DNA of 64,000 nucleotides from contig NZ_FSRC01000001.1 of the NCBI RefSeq assembly GCF_900129785.1, positions 806,001 to 870,000 on the forward strand, in the 5' to 3' direction. This document shows, piece by piece, positions 43,945 through 53,155 of the stretch (its first letter is position 1; each line of letters begins with the position of its first letter). The notes under the pieces were generated by a model. It ran no database searches. It was not told the DNA's origin and saw only the letters and a list, made by a program, of their open reading frames with translations. The stretch comes from Algoriphagus halophilus. Lineage in GTDB: Bacteria > Bacteroidota > Bacteroidia > Cytophagales > Cyclobacteriaceae. The translations under genes were made by a program, and so were the position numbers.

Positions 43945-44349
43945 ATGAAGAAAATTGAACATATAGGTATTGCTGTTTCCAATCTCCAAGAATCCAATGC
44001 ACTTTTTGCGCGCTTATTGGGAAAAGAGCATTTCAAGACCGAGCGTGTAGAAGGTGAGGGGGTTGAAACTTCATTTTTCCAAGTTGGAGAAACGAAGGTA
44101 GAATTGCTTCAGGCAACTCGGGAGGACAGTCCTATTGCCAAGTTTATTGACCGGAAGTCAGAAGGGGTCCATCATATCGCATTTGATGTGGAAGATATTC
44201 ATGCTGAGGTTGAAAGGTTAAAATCGGAAGGGTTCGAAATCCTGAATGAAACGCCAAAACTAGGTGCGGACAATAAATTAGTGGTATTTTTGCACCCTAA
44301 AAGCACCAATGGTGTTTTGGTAGAACTCTGCCAGGAGATTTCAGCATAG
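43945..44349 (+). CDS. mce: Methylmalonyl-CoA epimerase
   Basis: Interconverts (2R)- and (2S)-methylmalonyl-CoA in propionyl-CoA metabolism. 134 residues from the chosen ATG (MKKIEHIGIAVSN); the frame starts eight codons earlier at ATG 43921. VOC-fold metal ligands are visible: His in HIGIAV, Glu in KVELLQA, His in HHIAFDV and Glu in VELCQE. The acyl-CoA carboxylase beta at 15.5 kb could belong to the same or a related pathway. Confidence 0.93.
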   Translation: MKKIEHIGIAVSNLQESNALFARLLGKEHFKTERVEGEGVETSFFQVGETKVELLQATREDSPIAKFIDRKSEGVHHIAFDVEDIHAEVERLKSEGFEILNETPKLGADNKLVVFLHPKSTNGVLVELCQEISA

Positions 44350-44438
44350 CAGAAAAAAGTAAAAAGTAAACAATAATCAGCTCAATGGTTTTGCTTTAAA
44401 AGCATTGGACTTTGGGCTTGTTACCTTGTAAAAATAAT

Positions 44439-45467
44439 ATGTCAGAGAAAAGAACAGAAATTAGTGATTTGGGAGAGTTTGGTTTAATTGACCATCTCAA
44501 CGAAAAAGTAATTATCAAAAATTCATCCTCTCTCAAAGGTATAGGAGATGATGCAGCGGTGATTGAAGCTGGAGACCATGTAAAAGTAGTCTCCACAGAT
44601 TTGTTGATGGAAGGAGTACATTTTGATCTTTCCTATGCACCGCTACCTCACTTGGGATTTAAGGCCGTTGCAGTGAACGTTTCGGACATCGCTGCCATGA
44701 ATGCGATCCCTAAACAAATCACCGTCAGCATCGCACTTTCCAACCGTTTTTCATTGGAAGCAGTGGAGGCATTATATGAAGGAATTTATGCGGCATGTGA
44801 CCATTATGGAGTGGACTTAATCGGTGGGGATACCACCGCTTCCAGATCCGGTTTGGCGATCTCAATTACGGCCATTGGAGAGGCAAAAAAAGAACAGGTT
44901 TCCTACCGCTCCGGAGCCAAGGAAAATGACATACTCTGTGTCACTGGAGACCTTGGTGCAGCCTTGGTTGGACTCCAAATTTTAGAGCGGGAAAAGCAGG
45001 TGTTTTTGGCCAATCCGGACATGAAACCTGACCTGGAAAAATACACCGTTGTTACCGGCCGACAACTCAGGCCTGATGCCAGAATGGACATCGTGCATGA
45101 GCTGGGAGAGCTAGGTGTAGTACCCACTAGTATGATGGATATTTCGGATGGACTTGCTTCGGAAATTTTCCATATCTGCAAAGCTTCTGGGGTAGGGGCA
45201 ACCATCTATGAGGACAAGCTTCCTATCGACAAGCAAACATTTGATACTGCAGTGGAATTGAACTTGGATCCCATCACCTGTGTCCTAAATGGAGGTGAGG
45301 ATTATGAGTTACTTTTCACCATCGATCAGAAGGATTTTAAGAAGTTGGAAAAGCATCCAGATATCCATTTCATCGGTCATATAACAAAAGAAGCAGAAGG
45401 AAAATACCTGGTTACAAAGAGTGGAACTGCCGTACAGATCAAGGCGCAGGGCTGGAAGCATTTCTAA
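44439..45467 (+). CDS. thiL: Thiamine-monophosphate kinase
   Basis: Phosphorylates TMP to TPP, the active cofactor. 342 residues from ATG 44439 (the frame is open to a TTG at 44412). PurM-like fold: GIGDDAAVIEAG with metal Asp residues, STDLLMEGVHF, NVSDIAAMNAIP, DLIGGDTTAS and MDISDGLASEI are all characteristic. No THI-box riboswitch is apparent upstream. It is downstream of mce, 89 bp away, and its stop overlaps the start of an inverted repeat. Confidence 0.93.
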   Translation: MSEKRTEISDLGEFGLIDHLNEKVIIKNSSSLKGIGDDAAVIEAGDHVKVVSTDLLMEGVHFDLSYAPLPHLGFKAVAVNVSDIAAMNAIPKQITVSIALSNRFSLEAVEALYEGIYAACDHYGVDLIGGDTTASRSGLAISITAIGEAKKEQVSYRSGAKENDILCVTGDLGAALVGLQILEREKQVFLANPDMKPDLEKYTVVTGRQLRPDARMDIVHELGELGVVPTSMMDISDGLASEIFHICKASGVGATIYEDKLPIDKQTFDTAVELNLDPITCVLNGGEDYELLFTIDQKDFKKLEKHPDIHFIGHITKEAEGKYLVTKSGTAVQIKAQGWKHF

Positions 45468-45517
45468 ACTACTTAAGTATGAACTTCGTGTTCAAAATTT
45501 GCAATTCTAAGTAGTTT
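45466..45517. repeat. Inverted repeat after thiL
   Basis: AAACTACTTA and TAAGTAGTTT form 10-bp perfect arms separated by 32 bp, which hold a smaller hairpin (GAAC/GTTC). No T run follows, and a real terminator comes later. Purpose unknown. Confidence 0.5.
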
Positions 45518-45573
45518 AAGTAGTCAATTATGACTTAAAATAGATTTGTATATTGTGTTGAAATCCAGTAAAT

Positions 45574-45610
45574 AAAAAAGCTTTACCTAAATCAAAGGTA
45601 AAGCTTTTTT
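45574..45610. terminator. Bidirectional terminator between thiL and a hypothetical gene
   Basis: A 15-bp perfect stem (AAAAAAGCTTTACCT / AGGTAAAGCTTTTTT) around a seven-base loop. The A/T ends give U runs on both strands. It serves thiL on plus and the convergent hypothetical gene on minus. Confidence 0.92.
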
Positions 45611-45627
45611 TATGCTACTTAGATAGC

Positions 45628-46005
45628 CTATTCATTAGGGTAAGGTACGTAGACAAAACTGGTGAAAGCCCCATCCATGACAAATAGGCAGCAGAACTCA
45701 TCTGGGTCTTTGTAGGCTTTCTTAAAGTCTTCGAGTGCTTCCTCAGAGATTAATTTCCGCTGAACAAACTCATCTACATAGGTGATGAAATAGTTCCAAT
45801 CCAAGTCTTTTTCAGCCTTGCCTAAAAATATTTTACCAATGGGTTGCATCTCTTTTGAGATTGGGAAAATCGGATAATCCGAAAATTTTCTAGAGCGTAC
45901 CTGATAGGAGGCTTCCTTTAAAGTGTCAGAAATTTTCACAAAATCCTGAGTAATGGTGCCTAAATATTTTCCGCTTAATTCTGGATCGTTGAAATCTGAA
46001 ATCAT
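45628..46005 (-). CDS. Conserved hypothetical protein
   Basis: 125-residue soluble protein with no signal peptide or membrane segment and no motif that I recognise. Notable are EFCCLFVMDGAFTSFVYVPYPNE at the C-terminus and a helical middle. It converges on thiL and shares its bidirectional terminator. No function can be assigned. Confidence 0.65.
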   Translation of the reverse strand: MISDFNDPELSGKYLGTITQDFVKISDTLKEASYQVRSRKFSDYPIFPISKEMQPIGKIFLGKAEKDLDWNYFITYVDEFVQRKLISEEALEDFKKAYKDPDEFCCLFVMDGAFTSFVYVPYPNE

Positions 46006-46302
46006 TTTTATTCGAGTCTTTTATTCACAAATTTTTCTACCAAGGTTCCGCTTTTTCATTCCATTTTTTACTTCCTTTTTGGATAACCTTTGAGAACAAA
46101 GTACGGACAATTTTGACTCAATTTCCATGTTTATTTGAATTGAATAAATTGAGAGAATATTGCCACTTGATTTGATCTGAAAATTGAGCCGTTTTTTTAC
46201 ATCAATTTCATGGGGATTTTCAGCCAAAAATTTTTTAAAAATAACCTCACTTGATTGCTTCTTTTTGATCCCATTCTTTGGAAATATTTTGCGCTCAAAA
46301 AC

Positions 46303-48882
46303 TTAATTGATCAGTTTCAAAAATTTGAAAAAATGGATCAGGGGGATGGGTAATAAACTACCTATAAAAATGAGATTCCACATCTCTTTTTCGGGGAAGG
46401 AAAGTTCCAAAAGTTGGTTGATAGGACTGATCAAACTAGCCCCCAATAATAGCAGTGAACAGAAGATAATAGAGGCCCATAGATGGGGGTTTCTTACAAT
46501 GCTGTTTTGGAATATAGGAGCCCCTCTTTTGATCAAATTGAAAGGATGGAACAGTTGGGCAAAAGCCAGGGTAAAAAAGGCTACGTTGTTGGTTTGGATC
46601 TCATTAAGCCCTAATTGGAAAGATGCGTATGCATAAACTCCCAGAATGCTCAAAGTGATGGTCAGTGAATAAACTATCAAAGACCTCCAATAAGCTTTTG
46701 TCAAAATAGGTTCATTGATGGTTCTAGGTTCTTGTAGTACATCTTTTTTAGTTCCTTGACCCATTCCCAAGGCTAGGGCAGGGAAAACGTCCGTGACGAT
46801 GTTGAGAAAGAGGATTTGCAGTGGAAGTAAAGGAGAGCCCCAGTTTAAAAATGCTGCACTTGACACCACTAGAATCTCACTTAGGTTACAGGAAAGCAGA
46901 AAAATAACGAAGTTTCTGATGTTGTTGAATATGATTCTGCCTTGTTTAATGGCATCTGTGATGGAGGTGAATGAATCATTTTGTAAAATCATGTCTGCAG
47001 CTTCCTTGGCAACTTCGGTTCCTCTGAGCCCCATGGCAATACCTATGTCTGCTTTTTTTAGGGCAGGAGCATCGTTCACACCATCTCCTGTCATGGCTAC
47101 TACCATATTTTGAGATTGATAAAACGCTACTAATCGAAGCTTCTGTTCCGGACTTACTCTTGAAAAAACAGAGGTATCTAAGATCTCAGCAGCCTTTTCT
47201 GAATCAAATAATAGGTCTTTTCCCTGAATAACATGCTGATCATGTTGATCCATCAATCCAATCGCTTTGGCAATCGCTTTAGAAGTCTCAGGGTGATCAC
47301 CAGTAACCATGACTACCCGGATCCCAGCGTTTTTGAATTCAGTAATGGAGTCTAACACATCATGTCTGGGAGGGTCCTGAAGCCCTACCAGTCCAGCTAG
47401 TATAAATTGGGTTTCCTTAGTTGGGCTTGATTCTTCAAGGACCTGGAAAGCTGCTGCCAAGACCTTCAACCCTTTTGCAGAAAGCAGGTCTGTTTGCTCT
47501 AACCAATATTGGATGCCGGTTTCATTCAGGTTTTTGATTGCTCCCTCATCCTCAAAAAACTTACATTTTTTAAGCACTTCAGTAGTGGACCCTTTCAAAG
47601 AAACACGAAGCTCTTTTCCTTTTTGATGAAAAGTGGTCATGATTCTGGTTTCACTTTCAAAAGGGAGTTCATCGGTTTTGGTCCAAACAGACCTGATTTC
47701 TTGAATTGAATTAGGTTCAATTTCTTCCGCCCATTTCAGTAATGCGATTTCAACAGGATCTCCAACATCTGTATTTTGATCATTAAGCTCAGCGTTGTTA
47801 CACAAAACCAAGGTGGTCAGTAAATTTTCGGATTGGTTTAATTTTGATAATTCTGGAAGTGTCTCCAGTACTTTTAAGTGATTTTCCGTCAGGGTTCCAG
47901 TTTTATCGGTTAAAATGATATTGGTGCTTCCCAGTGTTTCTACCGCAGCCAGTTTACTGACAAGCACTTTCTTTTTGGAAAGCCTAAGCATGCCGCTGGC
48001 AAGCGCAATGGTCGCCACAATGGGTAATCCTTCTGGGATGGCTGCTACAACCAGGGCGATGGCTGTTTCGATCAATAGATAGGGTTCCTTGGATTGAAGA
48101 AGTCCAATACCGACGAAAGGGATCATAATAGCAAAACTCAACCAGATTAAAGTTTTGCTGAACTTGTTCAGTTTTTTATTGAGGGGAAGTTCTTCTTCTT
48201 GTGCCTCTTCAATCATGGAAGAAACATTTCCAATTTGAGTTTCCTTTCCAATGAATACCACCACGGCCAATCCATTACCTCTCGTCACGGACGTTCCTCT
48301 AAAGATCATGTTACTTTGATCTCCTATAGAAACATCTTCTGGAATTGCAGCAGTTTGTTTGATGGTGGGCAAAGACTCACCAGTAAGGGCAGATTCATTT
48401 ACTTCAAGTGCATTGGTTTTTAAAATCCGGGCATCCGCTCCAATTAGGTCTCCTGCTTCCACGGACAGTAAATCCCCTGGAACCAATTCTTGAAATGGAA
48501 TCTGAATTACTTTACCTTCCCGAATAACTTTTGAAGTGGGTTGCTCCAGTGCCTTTAGTGCATGCATGGACCGGTTAGCTTGGGATTCCAAAATAAAGCC
48601 GATCACAGCATTGATTAGGATCACCGCCAGTATGGCAATCATTTCATAATAATCTTCGAAAAAGAAAGAAACAAGTGCCGCAACCACTAACAGCCCTACA
48701 ATCAGATTTTTAAATTGAGCGATGAAAATGCTCCAAGCAGAGCGAGCTTTTGCGGGCTGAATCTGATTCAAACCATGGATTGACCTTCTTTTCAAAACTT
48801 CTTCTTCGGTCAACCCTTTAGTAGGATCTACTTGGAAGCTTTTTAACAGCTCTTCTATAGAAAGTTTTGCTGGTTTGATCAC
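46303..48882 (-). CDS. P2-type cation ATPase (Ca2+-ATPase-like)
   Basis: 859-residue P-type ATPase with actuator motif TGES, phosphorylation motif DKTGTLTENHLKV, ATP-binding/P domain VMVTGDHPETS and GDGVNDAPALKKADIGIAMG. The M4 PEGLPIVATIALASG, M5 LLSCNLSEIL and M6 LNIVTD segments keep the Asn/Glu/Asp residues used by SERCA for calcium, so Ca2+ is the likely cargo, though Mn2+ or others cannot be excluded. The start is GTG (48882), because an in-frame TGA lies two codons upstream. A 297-bp gap follows, with no gene and no obvious structure. Confidence 0.92.
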   Translation of the reverse strand: MIKPAKLSIEELLKSFQVDPTKGLTEEEVLKRRSIHGLNQIQPAKARSAWSIFIAQFKNLIVGLLVVAALVSFFFEDYYEMIAILAVILINAVIGFILESQANRSMHALKALEQPTSKVIREGKVIQIPFQELVPGDLLSVEAGDLIGADARILKTNALEVNESALTGESLPTIKQTAAIPEDVSIGDQSNMIFRGTSVTRGNGLAVVVFIGKETQIGNVSSMIEEAQEEELPLNKKLNKFSKTLIWLSFAIMIPFVGIGLLQSKEPYLLIETAIALVVAAIPEGLPIVATIALASGMLRLSKKKVLVSKLAAVETLGSTNIILTDKTGTLTENHLKVLETLPELSKLNQSENLLTTLVLCNNAELNDQNTDVGDPVEIALLKWAEEIEPNSIQEIRSVWTKTDELPFESETRIMTTFHQKGKELRVSLKGSTTEVLKKCKFFEDEGAIKNLNETGIQYWLEQTDLLSAKGLKVLAAAFQVLEESSPTKETQFILAGLVGLQDPPRHDVLDSITEFKNAGIRVVMVTGDHPETSKAIAKAIGLMDQHDQHVIQGKDLLFDSEKAAEILDTSVFSRVSPEQKLRLVAFYQSQNMVVAMTGDGVNDAPALKKADIGIAMGLRGTEVAKEAADMILQNDSFTSITDAIKQGRIIFNNIRNFVIFLLSCNLSEILVVSSAAFLNWGSPLLPLQILFLNIVTDVFPALALGMGQGTKKDVLQEPRTINEPILTKAYWRSLIVYSLTITLSILGVYAYASFQLGLNEIQTNNVAFFTLAFAQLFHPFNLIKRGAPIFQNSIVRNPHLWASIIFCSLLLLGASLISPINQLLELSFPEKEMWNLIFIGSLLPIPLIHFFKFLKLIN

Positions 48883-48956
48883 GAGTCAAGTTTGTGGTTA
48901 TAAAAACTAAAAGCTAGATTTTCTCAGGGCACTATTGAATAATAAATAGCAATAAA

Positions 48957-50627
48957 TTATCTAAATGGAGGTAGACTTTCAAATTGGACTGCCTGCTCTG
49001 GGTTCAACTTTTGATCTTTGAGCACTAAAATGATGGACTTGCAAGAAGAGTACAGCTCTCTATTAACATTTAAAACCGTGGCAATCTCTTCTTCTTCCAA
49101 ATGTTTCCTATTGGAATGATCATAGACCATTTCCAACATTTTATCATAATTCTTCTGGTTGTCCAGCATCAGTTTTCCTAAGTCTTCTAAAAACAAACCT
49201 TCTTCTGTTGACAATAGAAATTGTTCAGTCCGGTTAATCATCATATGACTCACCTCATTGAATTGGGAATATAAAGTATTGAGGGTCCCGTTGCCTGACT
49301 TTCGGAAATTGGAAAGATCAAGTTCAATGTCTTTGATATCTTTTGCTGCATATAGTGCATTTCCCGTTGCTGAAATACTTCTCGAGAGCTTCAGAGATTC
49401 CTCCTCCGTTAAAGACTGCTTTTGAATATCACCATAGAAGTTAATCATTTCACCATGGAGTTGCTTGATTTGATAATAATAGTCCTTGAATCTTTCTTTT
49501 GGTTTAAAAAAATTCCTGCTTTTTGGATTGGAGACCTTGTTTTCTTGTTGTAGGAATGCCATCCTCCATAAATTAAGAACCAATTGAATCAGGTGTCCGG
49601 TTTCATTTCGTAAAGCTTCCAAAGCGATTTCGGGATCCTCAACAGGTGTGTCATGGATGAATTTTCCTATTCGCTCGTCTCCGCTTGAAAACCTATTATT
49701 CAGGAAATCAGCAAACTGTTTCAAGAATGGGAAAAATACGATGATCCCTAAAAGGTTAAACAAGCTGTGAAAGACTACCAGTCCAAATAATTTATCCTGA
49801 ATATGGAGTACATCGGTAATAAATAGGATTAACATTCCCATGCATAGAAACGCAAGGATATCTGTGACCAAATTAAATAAGAAATGGCCTAGAGCAACTC
49901 TTTTCTTGGAAACAGTCCCTTGAAACCCTCCCAATAATACAGTGATAGTGGTTCCTAAATCAGCACCGATGACCAAGGCTGCAGCTGCATGAAATTCAAT
50001 GATTCCAGCATTCAAAGCACTTAAAGTGATCACCATGGTAGCAGAACTGGATTGGATCAGAGCCGTAAAGAAAAACCCAACTAATAAAAATACGAAGGGA
50101 CCATAATCTGCAAAGATGCTGATATCAAAATTTTCAGCTAAGTAAGAAATGCTATCCTTCATAAAGGACAGGCCAAGAAAGAGAAAGGCCAATCCCAGAA
50201 TTAAAAGTCCTGTGTTGAAGAGCTGAGGGCGTTTCGGAAAAAGTACTGCCAATAAACCTCCTAAGGCTATAAAAGGCATGATGAAATGCTCGATGTCTAC
50301 TTTGAAACCTAATGTGGCTACGAGCCAACCGGTAAAAGTGGTGCCCAGATTAGAGCCTAGGATGATGCCTAACGCATTTTTCATGCTGATCACTCCTGCT
50401 CCTACAAAAGCAAGAAGCATGAGCGATACCACCGAACTACTTTGTAACAAGGCGGTCACCACAGTCCCGGTCAGAATAGCCTTAAACTTGTTTTTCGTGT
50501 GTTTTTTAATAAAAACTTTGAACCTTCTTCCGGCTAATTCTTTGACACCATTTTCCAATTGGGACATTCCATAAAGAAACAGCCCAAGTCCGGCTAAAAA
50601 TTTCCAAAGATCAAAGTTTTCCCACAT
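48957..50627 (-). CDS. Na/Pi cotransporter family protein (PhoU-like C-terminus)
   Basis: 556 residues. Two inverted membrane repeats (~1-320), each with the Na/Pi QSSS motif (TALLQSSSVVSL, TALIQSSSATM), followed by a cytoplasmic helical PhoU-like domain (~340-556). Probably a sodium-dependent phosphate transporter with a regulatory tail. It lies downstream of rlmD on the same strand; an inverted repeat sits 22 bp before its start. Confidence 0.93.
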   Translation of the reverse strand: MWENFDLWKFLAGLGLFLYGMSQLENGVKELAGRRFKVFIKKHTKNKFKAILTGTVVTALLQSSSVVSLMLLAFVGAGVISMKNALGIILGSNLGTTFTGWLVATLGFKVDIEHFIMPFIALGGLLAVLFPKRPQLFNTGLLILGLAFLFLGLSFMKDSISYLAENFDISIFADYGPFVFLLVGFFFTALIQSSSATMVITLSALNAGIIEFHAAAALVIGADLGTTITVLLGGFQGTVSKKRVALGHFLFNLVTDILAFLCMGMLILFITDVLHIQDKLFGLVVFHSLFNLLGIIVFFPFLKQFADFLNNRFSSGDERIGKFIHDTPVEDPEIALEALRNETGHLIQLVLNLWRMAFLQQENKVSNPKSRNFFKPKERFKDYYYQIKQLHGEMINFYGDIQKQSLTEEESLKLSRSISATGNALYAAKDIKDIELDLSNFRKSGNGTLNTLYSQFNEVSHMMINRTEQFLLSTEEGLFLEDLGKLMLDNQKNYDKMLEMVYDHSNRKHLEEEEIATVLNVNRELYSSCKSIILVLKDQKLNPEQAVQFESLPPFR

Positions 50628-50648
50628 GTGATAAACTCAGGTTAAAGG

Positions 50649-50681
50649 AGTGTGCCTCTTTCAGATTGATGGAGGCACACT
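50649..50681. repeat. Hairpin between rlmD and the Na/Pi gene
   Basis: AGTGTGCCTC pairs perfectly with GAGGCACACT across a 13-base loop, 22 bp before the Na/Pi start on the minus strand. No proper T run follows on either strand, so it may be a weak terminator, an RNA stability element or a regulator of the Na/Pi message. Confidence 0.6.
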
Positions 50682-50824
50682 TAAATTTAACCCAGTTTTT
50701 TGGAAAAGTTAGGGCTTGAAAACTTGATTTAAATCAGGTTTGGACCTTGGTCAACAAATTCCAGGAATGCAATTCATCCATCCACCAGTTTTGTTGGCCT
50801 ATTCAGAATTGGAGATCATCCAAT

Positions 50825-52234
50825 TTAAGAAGTTCGTTTGGTCAACAAGATCACATTTTCCACATGGTAGGTTTGTGGAAACATATCTACAGGTTGGATT
50901 TTTACGACATCGTATTTTTCAGCCAAAAGTGCTACATCCCTTGCCTGAGTAGCAGGATTACACGAAACATAAACCACCTTTGGAGCTTCTAGGCGAAGCA
51001 GCATCTGAACCACTTTTTCATCCATTCCCGCTCTAGGAGGATCCGTAATGATGACATCTGGCGCAGCATGGTTTTGAATGAACTCTTCATTTAAGATGTC
51101 CTTCATATCACCCGCATAAAACAGGGTATTTTCAATGCCGTTGATTTGAGAATTGATTTTGGCATCCTCAATTGCTGCTTCCACATATTCCACTCCGATC
51201 ACCTGTTTCGCTTTTTTGGCTACAAAATTGGCAATGGTTCCTGTCCCTGTATATAAATCGTATACTACCTCATCTCCCTTCAAATCGGCAAAGTTTCTGG
51301 CCACTTTATAGAGTTCGTAGGCTTGTTCTGAATTGGTTTGATAAAAGGATTTCGGTCCGATTCGGAATTTTAAGCCTTCCATTTCTTCCTCGATATAGGG
51401 AAGTCCGGCATAAGTCACTAACTCTAAATCATGAAATGTTTCATTTCCCTTTGTATTGATTACATAGAGCAAAGAGGTGATTTCAGGAAATCTGTTTTTC
51501 AGGAAATCCATCACTTGATCAATTGACTCGGGGTCAGATTCTCCGAATTGCACAATGACCATGGTTTGTCCGGTGCTGGTAGTGCGAATGATCAGGTTTC
51601 TTAGCAATCCCACCTGATTTCGGATATCATAGAATGACAACTTATTTTCCAGGGCAAAACTTCTCAATTCATTTCTAACATCATTGGAAATTCCACCTTG
51701 TAAATAACAATGATCTACATCTATGATCTTATCAAACATTTTGGGAATATGAAAACCTAAGGCATTTCGATCAAAATCTTCTTCTGACCTGATTTGCTCC
51801 AGAGTAAGCCATTTCTTATTACTGAAGGTAAAATCTAATTTATTCCTATAATATTGGATTTGTTCGGAACCTAGCGTAGGTAGTACTTCCGGTAGTGCTA
51901 CTTTTGCGATTCGCTGAAATTGGTCCAGCACCTGTTGTCGTTTGTAGGTTTTTTGCAAGTCATAATTAATATGTTGCCATTTACAGCCACCGCAAGTGCC
52001 GAAGTGGGAACAAAAAGGGTCAATTCTATCTTTAGAATATTGATGGAAGGCAACAGGTTCTCCTTCCATAAAGGAACTCTTTCCTTTCGTAATTCTAACA
52101 TCTACCACATCTCCAGGTGCAACACCGGATACAAACACGACTTTTCCATCATGATGTCCCACACATTTACCTTCCGAAGCAATTCGTTCGATTTGAAGAT
52201 TGGTGACTATTTTATTTTTCATTTTCCGCGACAT
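50825..52234 (-). CDS. rlmD: 23S rRNA (uracil-5)-methyltransferase RlmD-like
   Basis: Methylates uridine in 23S rRNA using SAM. About 469 residues from the chosen ATG: TRAM domain (~5-62), the Fe-S cluster Cys motif GTCGGCKWQH with a further Cys later, SAM-binding YDLYTGTGTIANF, and the nucleophile Cys in VVYVSCNPATQARD. The first ATG (52258) lies before a TAATTTTG box, which would sit inside the coding region; ATG 52234 or 52222 is better. Divergent from an SDR gene. Specific target uridine is inferred. Confidence 0.9.
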   Translation of the reverse strand: MSRKMKNKIVTNLQIERIASEGKCVGHHDGKVVFVSGVAPGDVVDVRITKGKSSFMEGEPVAFHQYSKDRIDPFCSHFGTCGGCKWQHINYDLQKTYKRQQVLDQFQRIAKVALPEVLPTLGSEQIQYYRNKLDFTFSNKKWLTLEQIRSEEDFDRNALGFHIPKMFDKIIDVDHCYLQGGISNDVRNELRSFALENKLSFYDIRNQVGLLRNLIIRTTSTGQTMVIVQFGESDPESIDQVMDFLKNRFPEITSLLYVINTKGNETFHDLELVTYAGLPYIEEEMEGLKFRIGPKSFYQTNSEQAYELYKVARNFADLKGDEVVYDLYTGTGTIANFVAKKAKQVIGVEYVEAAIEDAKINSQINGIENTLFYAGDMKDILNEEFIQNHAAPDVIITDPPRAGMDEKVVQMLLRLEAPKVVYVSCNPATQARDVALLAEKYDVVKIQPVDMFPQTYHVENVILLTKRTS

Positions 52235-52239
52235 GGGCG

Positions 52240-52247
52240 CAAAATTA
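52240..52247 (-). promoter_or_regulatory. Putative -7 box of rlmD
   Basis: TAATTTTG on the minus strand matches TAnnTTTG, 5 bp before ATG 52234. TTTG occurs 16 bp upstream, a little short of the ideal 19 bp. The message could be nearly leaderless. Confidence 0.5.
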
Positions 52248-52319
52248 GGGAAAAACATAGGGCCAAAGAAAATCCATGTTTAAAAGGTGGCACGATCCTT
52301 TCATTTTTTTTGTTTTGAC

Positions 52320-52327
52320 TATCTTTG
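52320..52327 (+). promoter_or_regulatory. Putative -7 box for the SDR-helicase pair
   Basis: TATCTTTG, 15 bp before the SDR ATG, matches TAnnTTTG. A TTTG at a suitable -33 spacing is not seen. Confidence 0.45.
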
Positions 52328-52342
52328 TAAGATCGTAAACCC

Positions 52343-53155
52343 ATGGAATTTAAGAACAAAGTCGTCGTAATTACAGGAGCAACTTCAGGAATTGGTGCTG
52401 CTTGCGCGTATGCATTTGGTCGAGAAGGTGCAAAAATTGCTATTACAGGCAGAAATGCTGAGAAATTAGCGGTTGAAAGAGAAATCCTGGAAGAAGCAGG
52501 AATTGATGTTTTGGCAATTTTGGCGGACGCTGCTTCTGAATTGGATAACCAAAAAATGGCTGATGAAGTATTAGCCGTCTATGGTAGAATCGATATTTTG
52601 ATCAATAATGCTGGGATTTCCATGCGGGCCTTATTTCAGGATCTGGATTTGGATGTCTTTAAGAAGGTAATGGACACCAATTTTTGGGGAACTATTTACG
52701 CGACGAAATATTGTTTACCTTCTATTATGGAAAACAAAGGTTCTATTATTGGGATTTCTTCCATTAATGGATTTAGAGGAACTCCTGCCAGGACTGCATA
52801 TACGGCTAGTAAATATGCGATGAATGGATTTTTTGAATCGCTTAGAACGGAAGTCATGCATAACGGAGTCCATGTTTTGGTTGCGTCTCCGGGATTTACT
52901 GCTTCCAATATTCGGAACAATGCACTTACGGCCCATGGGGCTTCTCAAGGTGAATCACCCAGAGATGAATCAAATATGATGTCCCCAGAAGATGTGGCAG
53001 ATGCCATTTTGAAAGCTACCAAAAAGAGGAAAAGAGATTTAGTCTTAACCACCCAAGGCAAACTCGCCGTATTTTTAAATAAGTGGATTCCCGGAATCAT
53101 GGATGGTATGGTTTATCGGGAAATGGCCAAGGAACCAGATTCGCCTTTTAAATAA
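52343..53155 (+). CDS. Short-chain dehydrogenase/reductase
   Basis: 270-residue classical SDR: TGATSGIGAA, NNAGIS, catalytic Ser in GISSINGFRG, and YTASKYAMNGFF. The C-terminal ~55 residues resemble SDRs of the DHRS7B/YqjQ-like type (TKKRKRDLVLT, KWIPGIMDGM). Substrate unknown. The stop TAA is followed at once by the ATG of the helicase gene (no gap), so the two are co-transcribed. Confidence 0.92.
   Translation: MEFKNKVVVITGATSGIGAACAYAFGREGAKIAITGRNAEKLAVEREILEEAGIDVLAILADAASELDNQKMADEVLAVYGRIDILINNAGISMRALFQDLDLDVFKKVMDTNFWGTIYATKYCLPSIMENKGSIIGISSINGFRGTPARTAYTASKYAMNGFFESLRTEVMHNGVHVLVASPGFTASNIRNNALTAHGASQGESPRDESNMMSPEDVADAILKATKKRKRDLVLTTQGKLAVFLNKWIPGIMDGMVYREMAKEPDSPFK

Noticed and set aside
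44350..44438. Possible THI-box riboswitch before thiL
   Set aside because: The 89-bp gap is too short and lacks the CUGAGA-like conserved core.
46021..46227. A 68-codon minus-strand ORF between a hypothetical gene and the cation ATPase
   Set aside because: It begins with TTG, has no recognisable features, and lies in an AT-rich gap; not supported as a gene.
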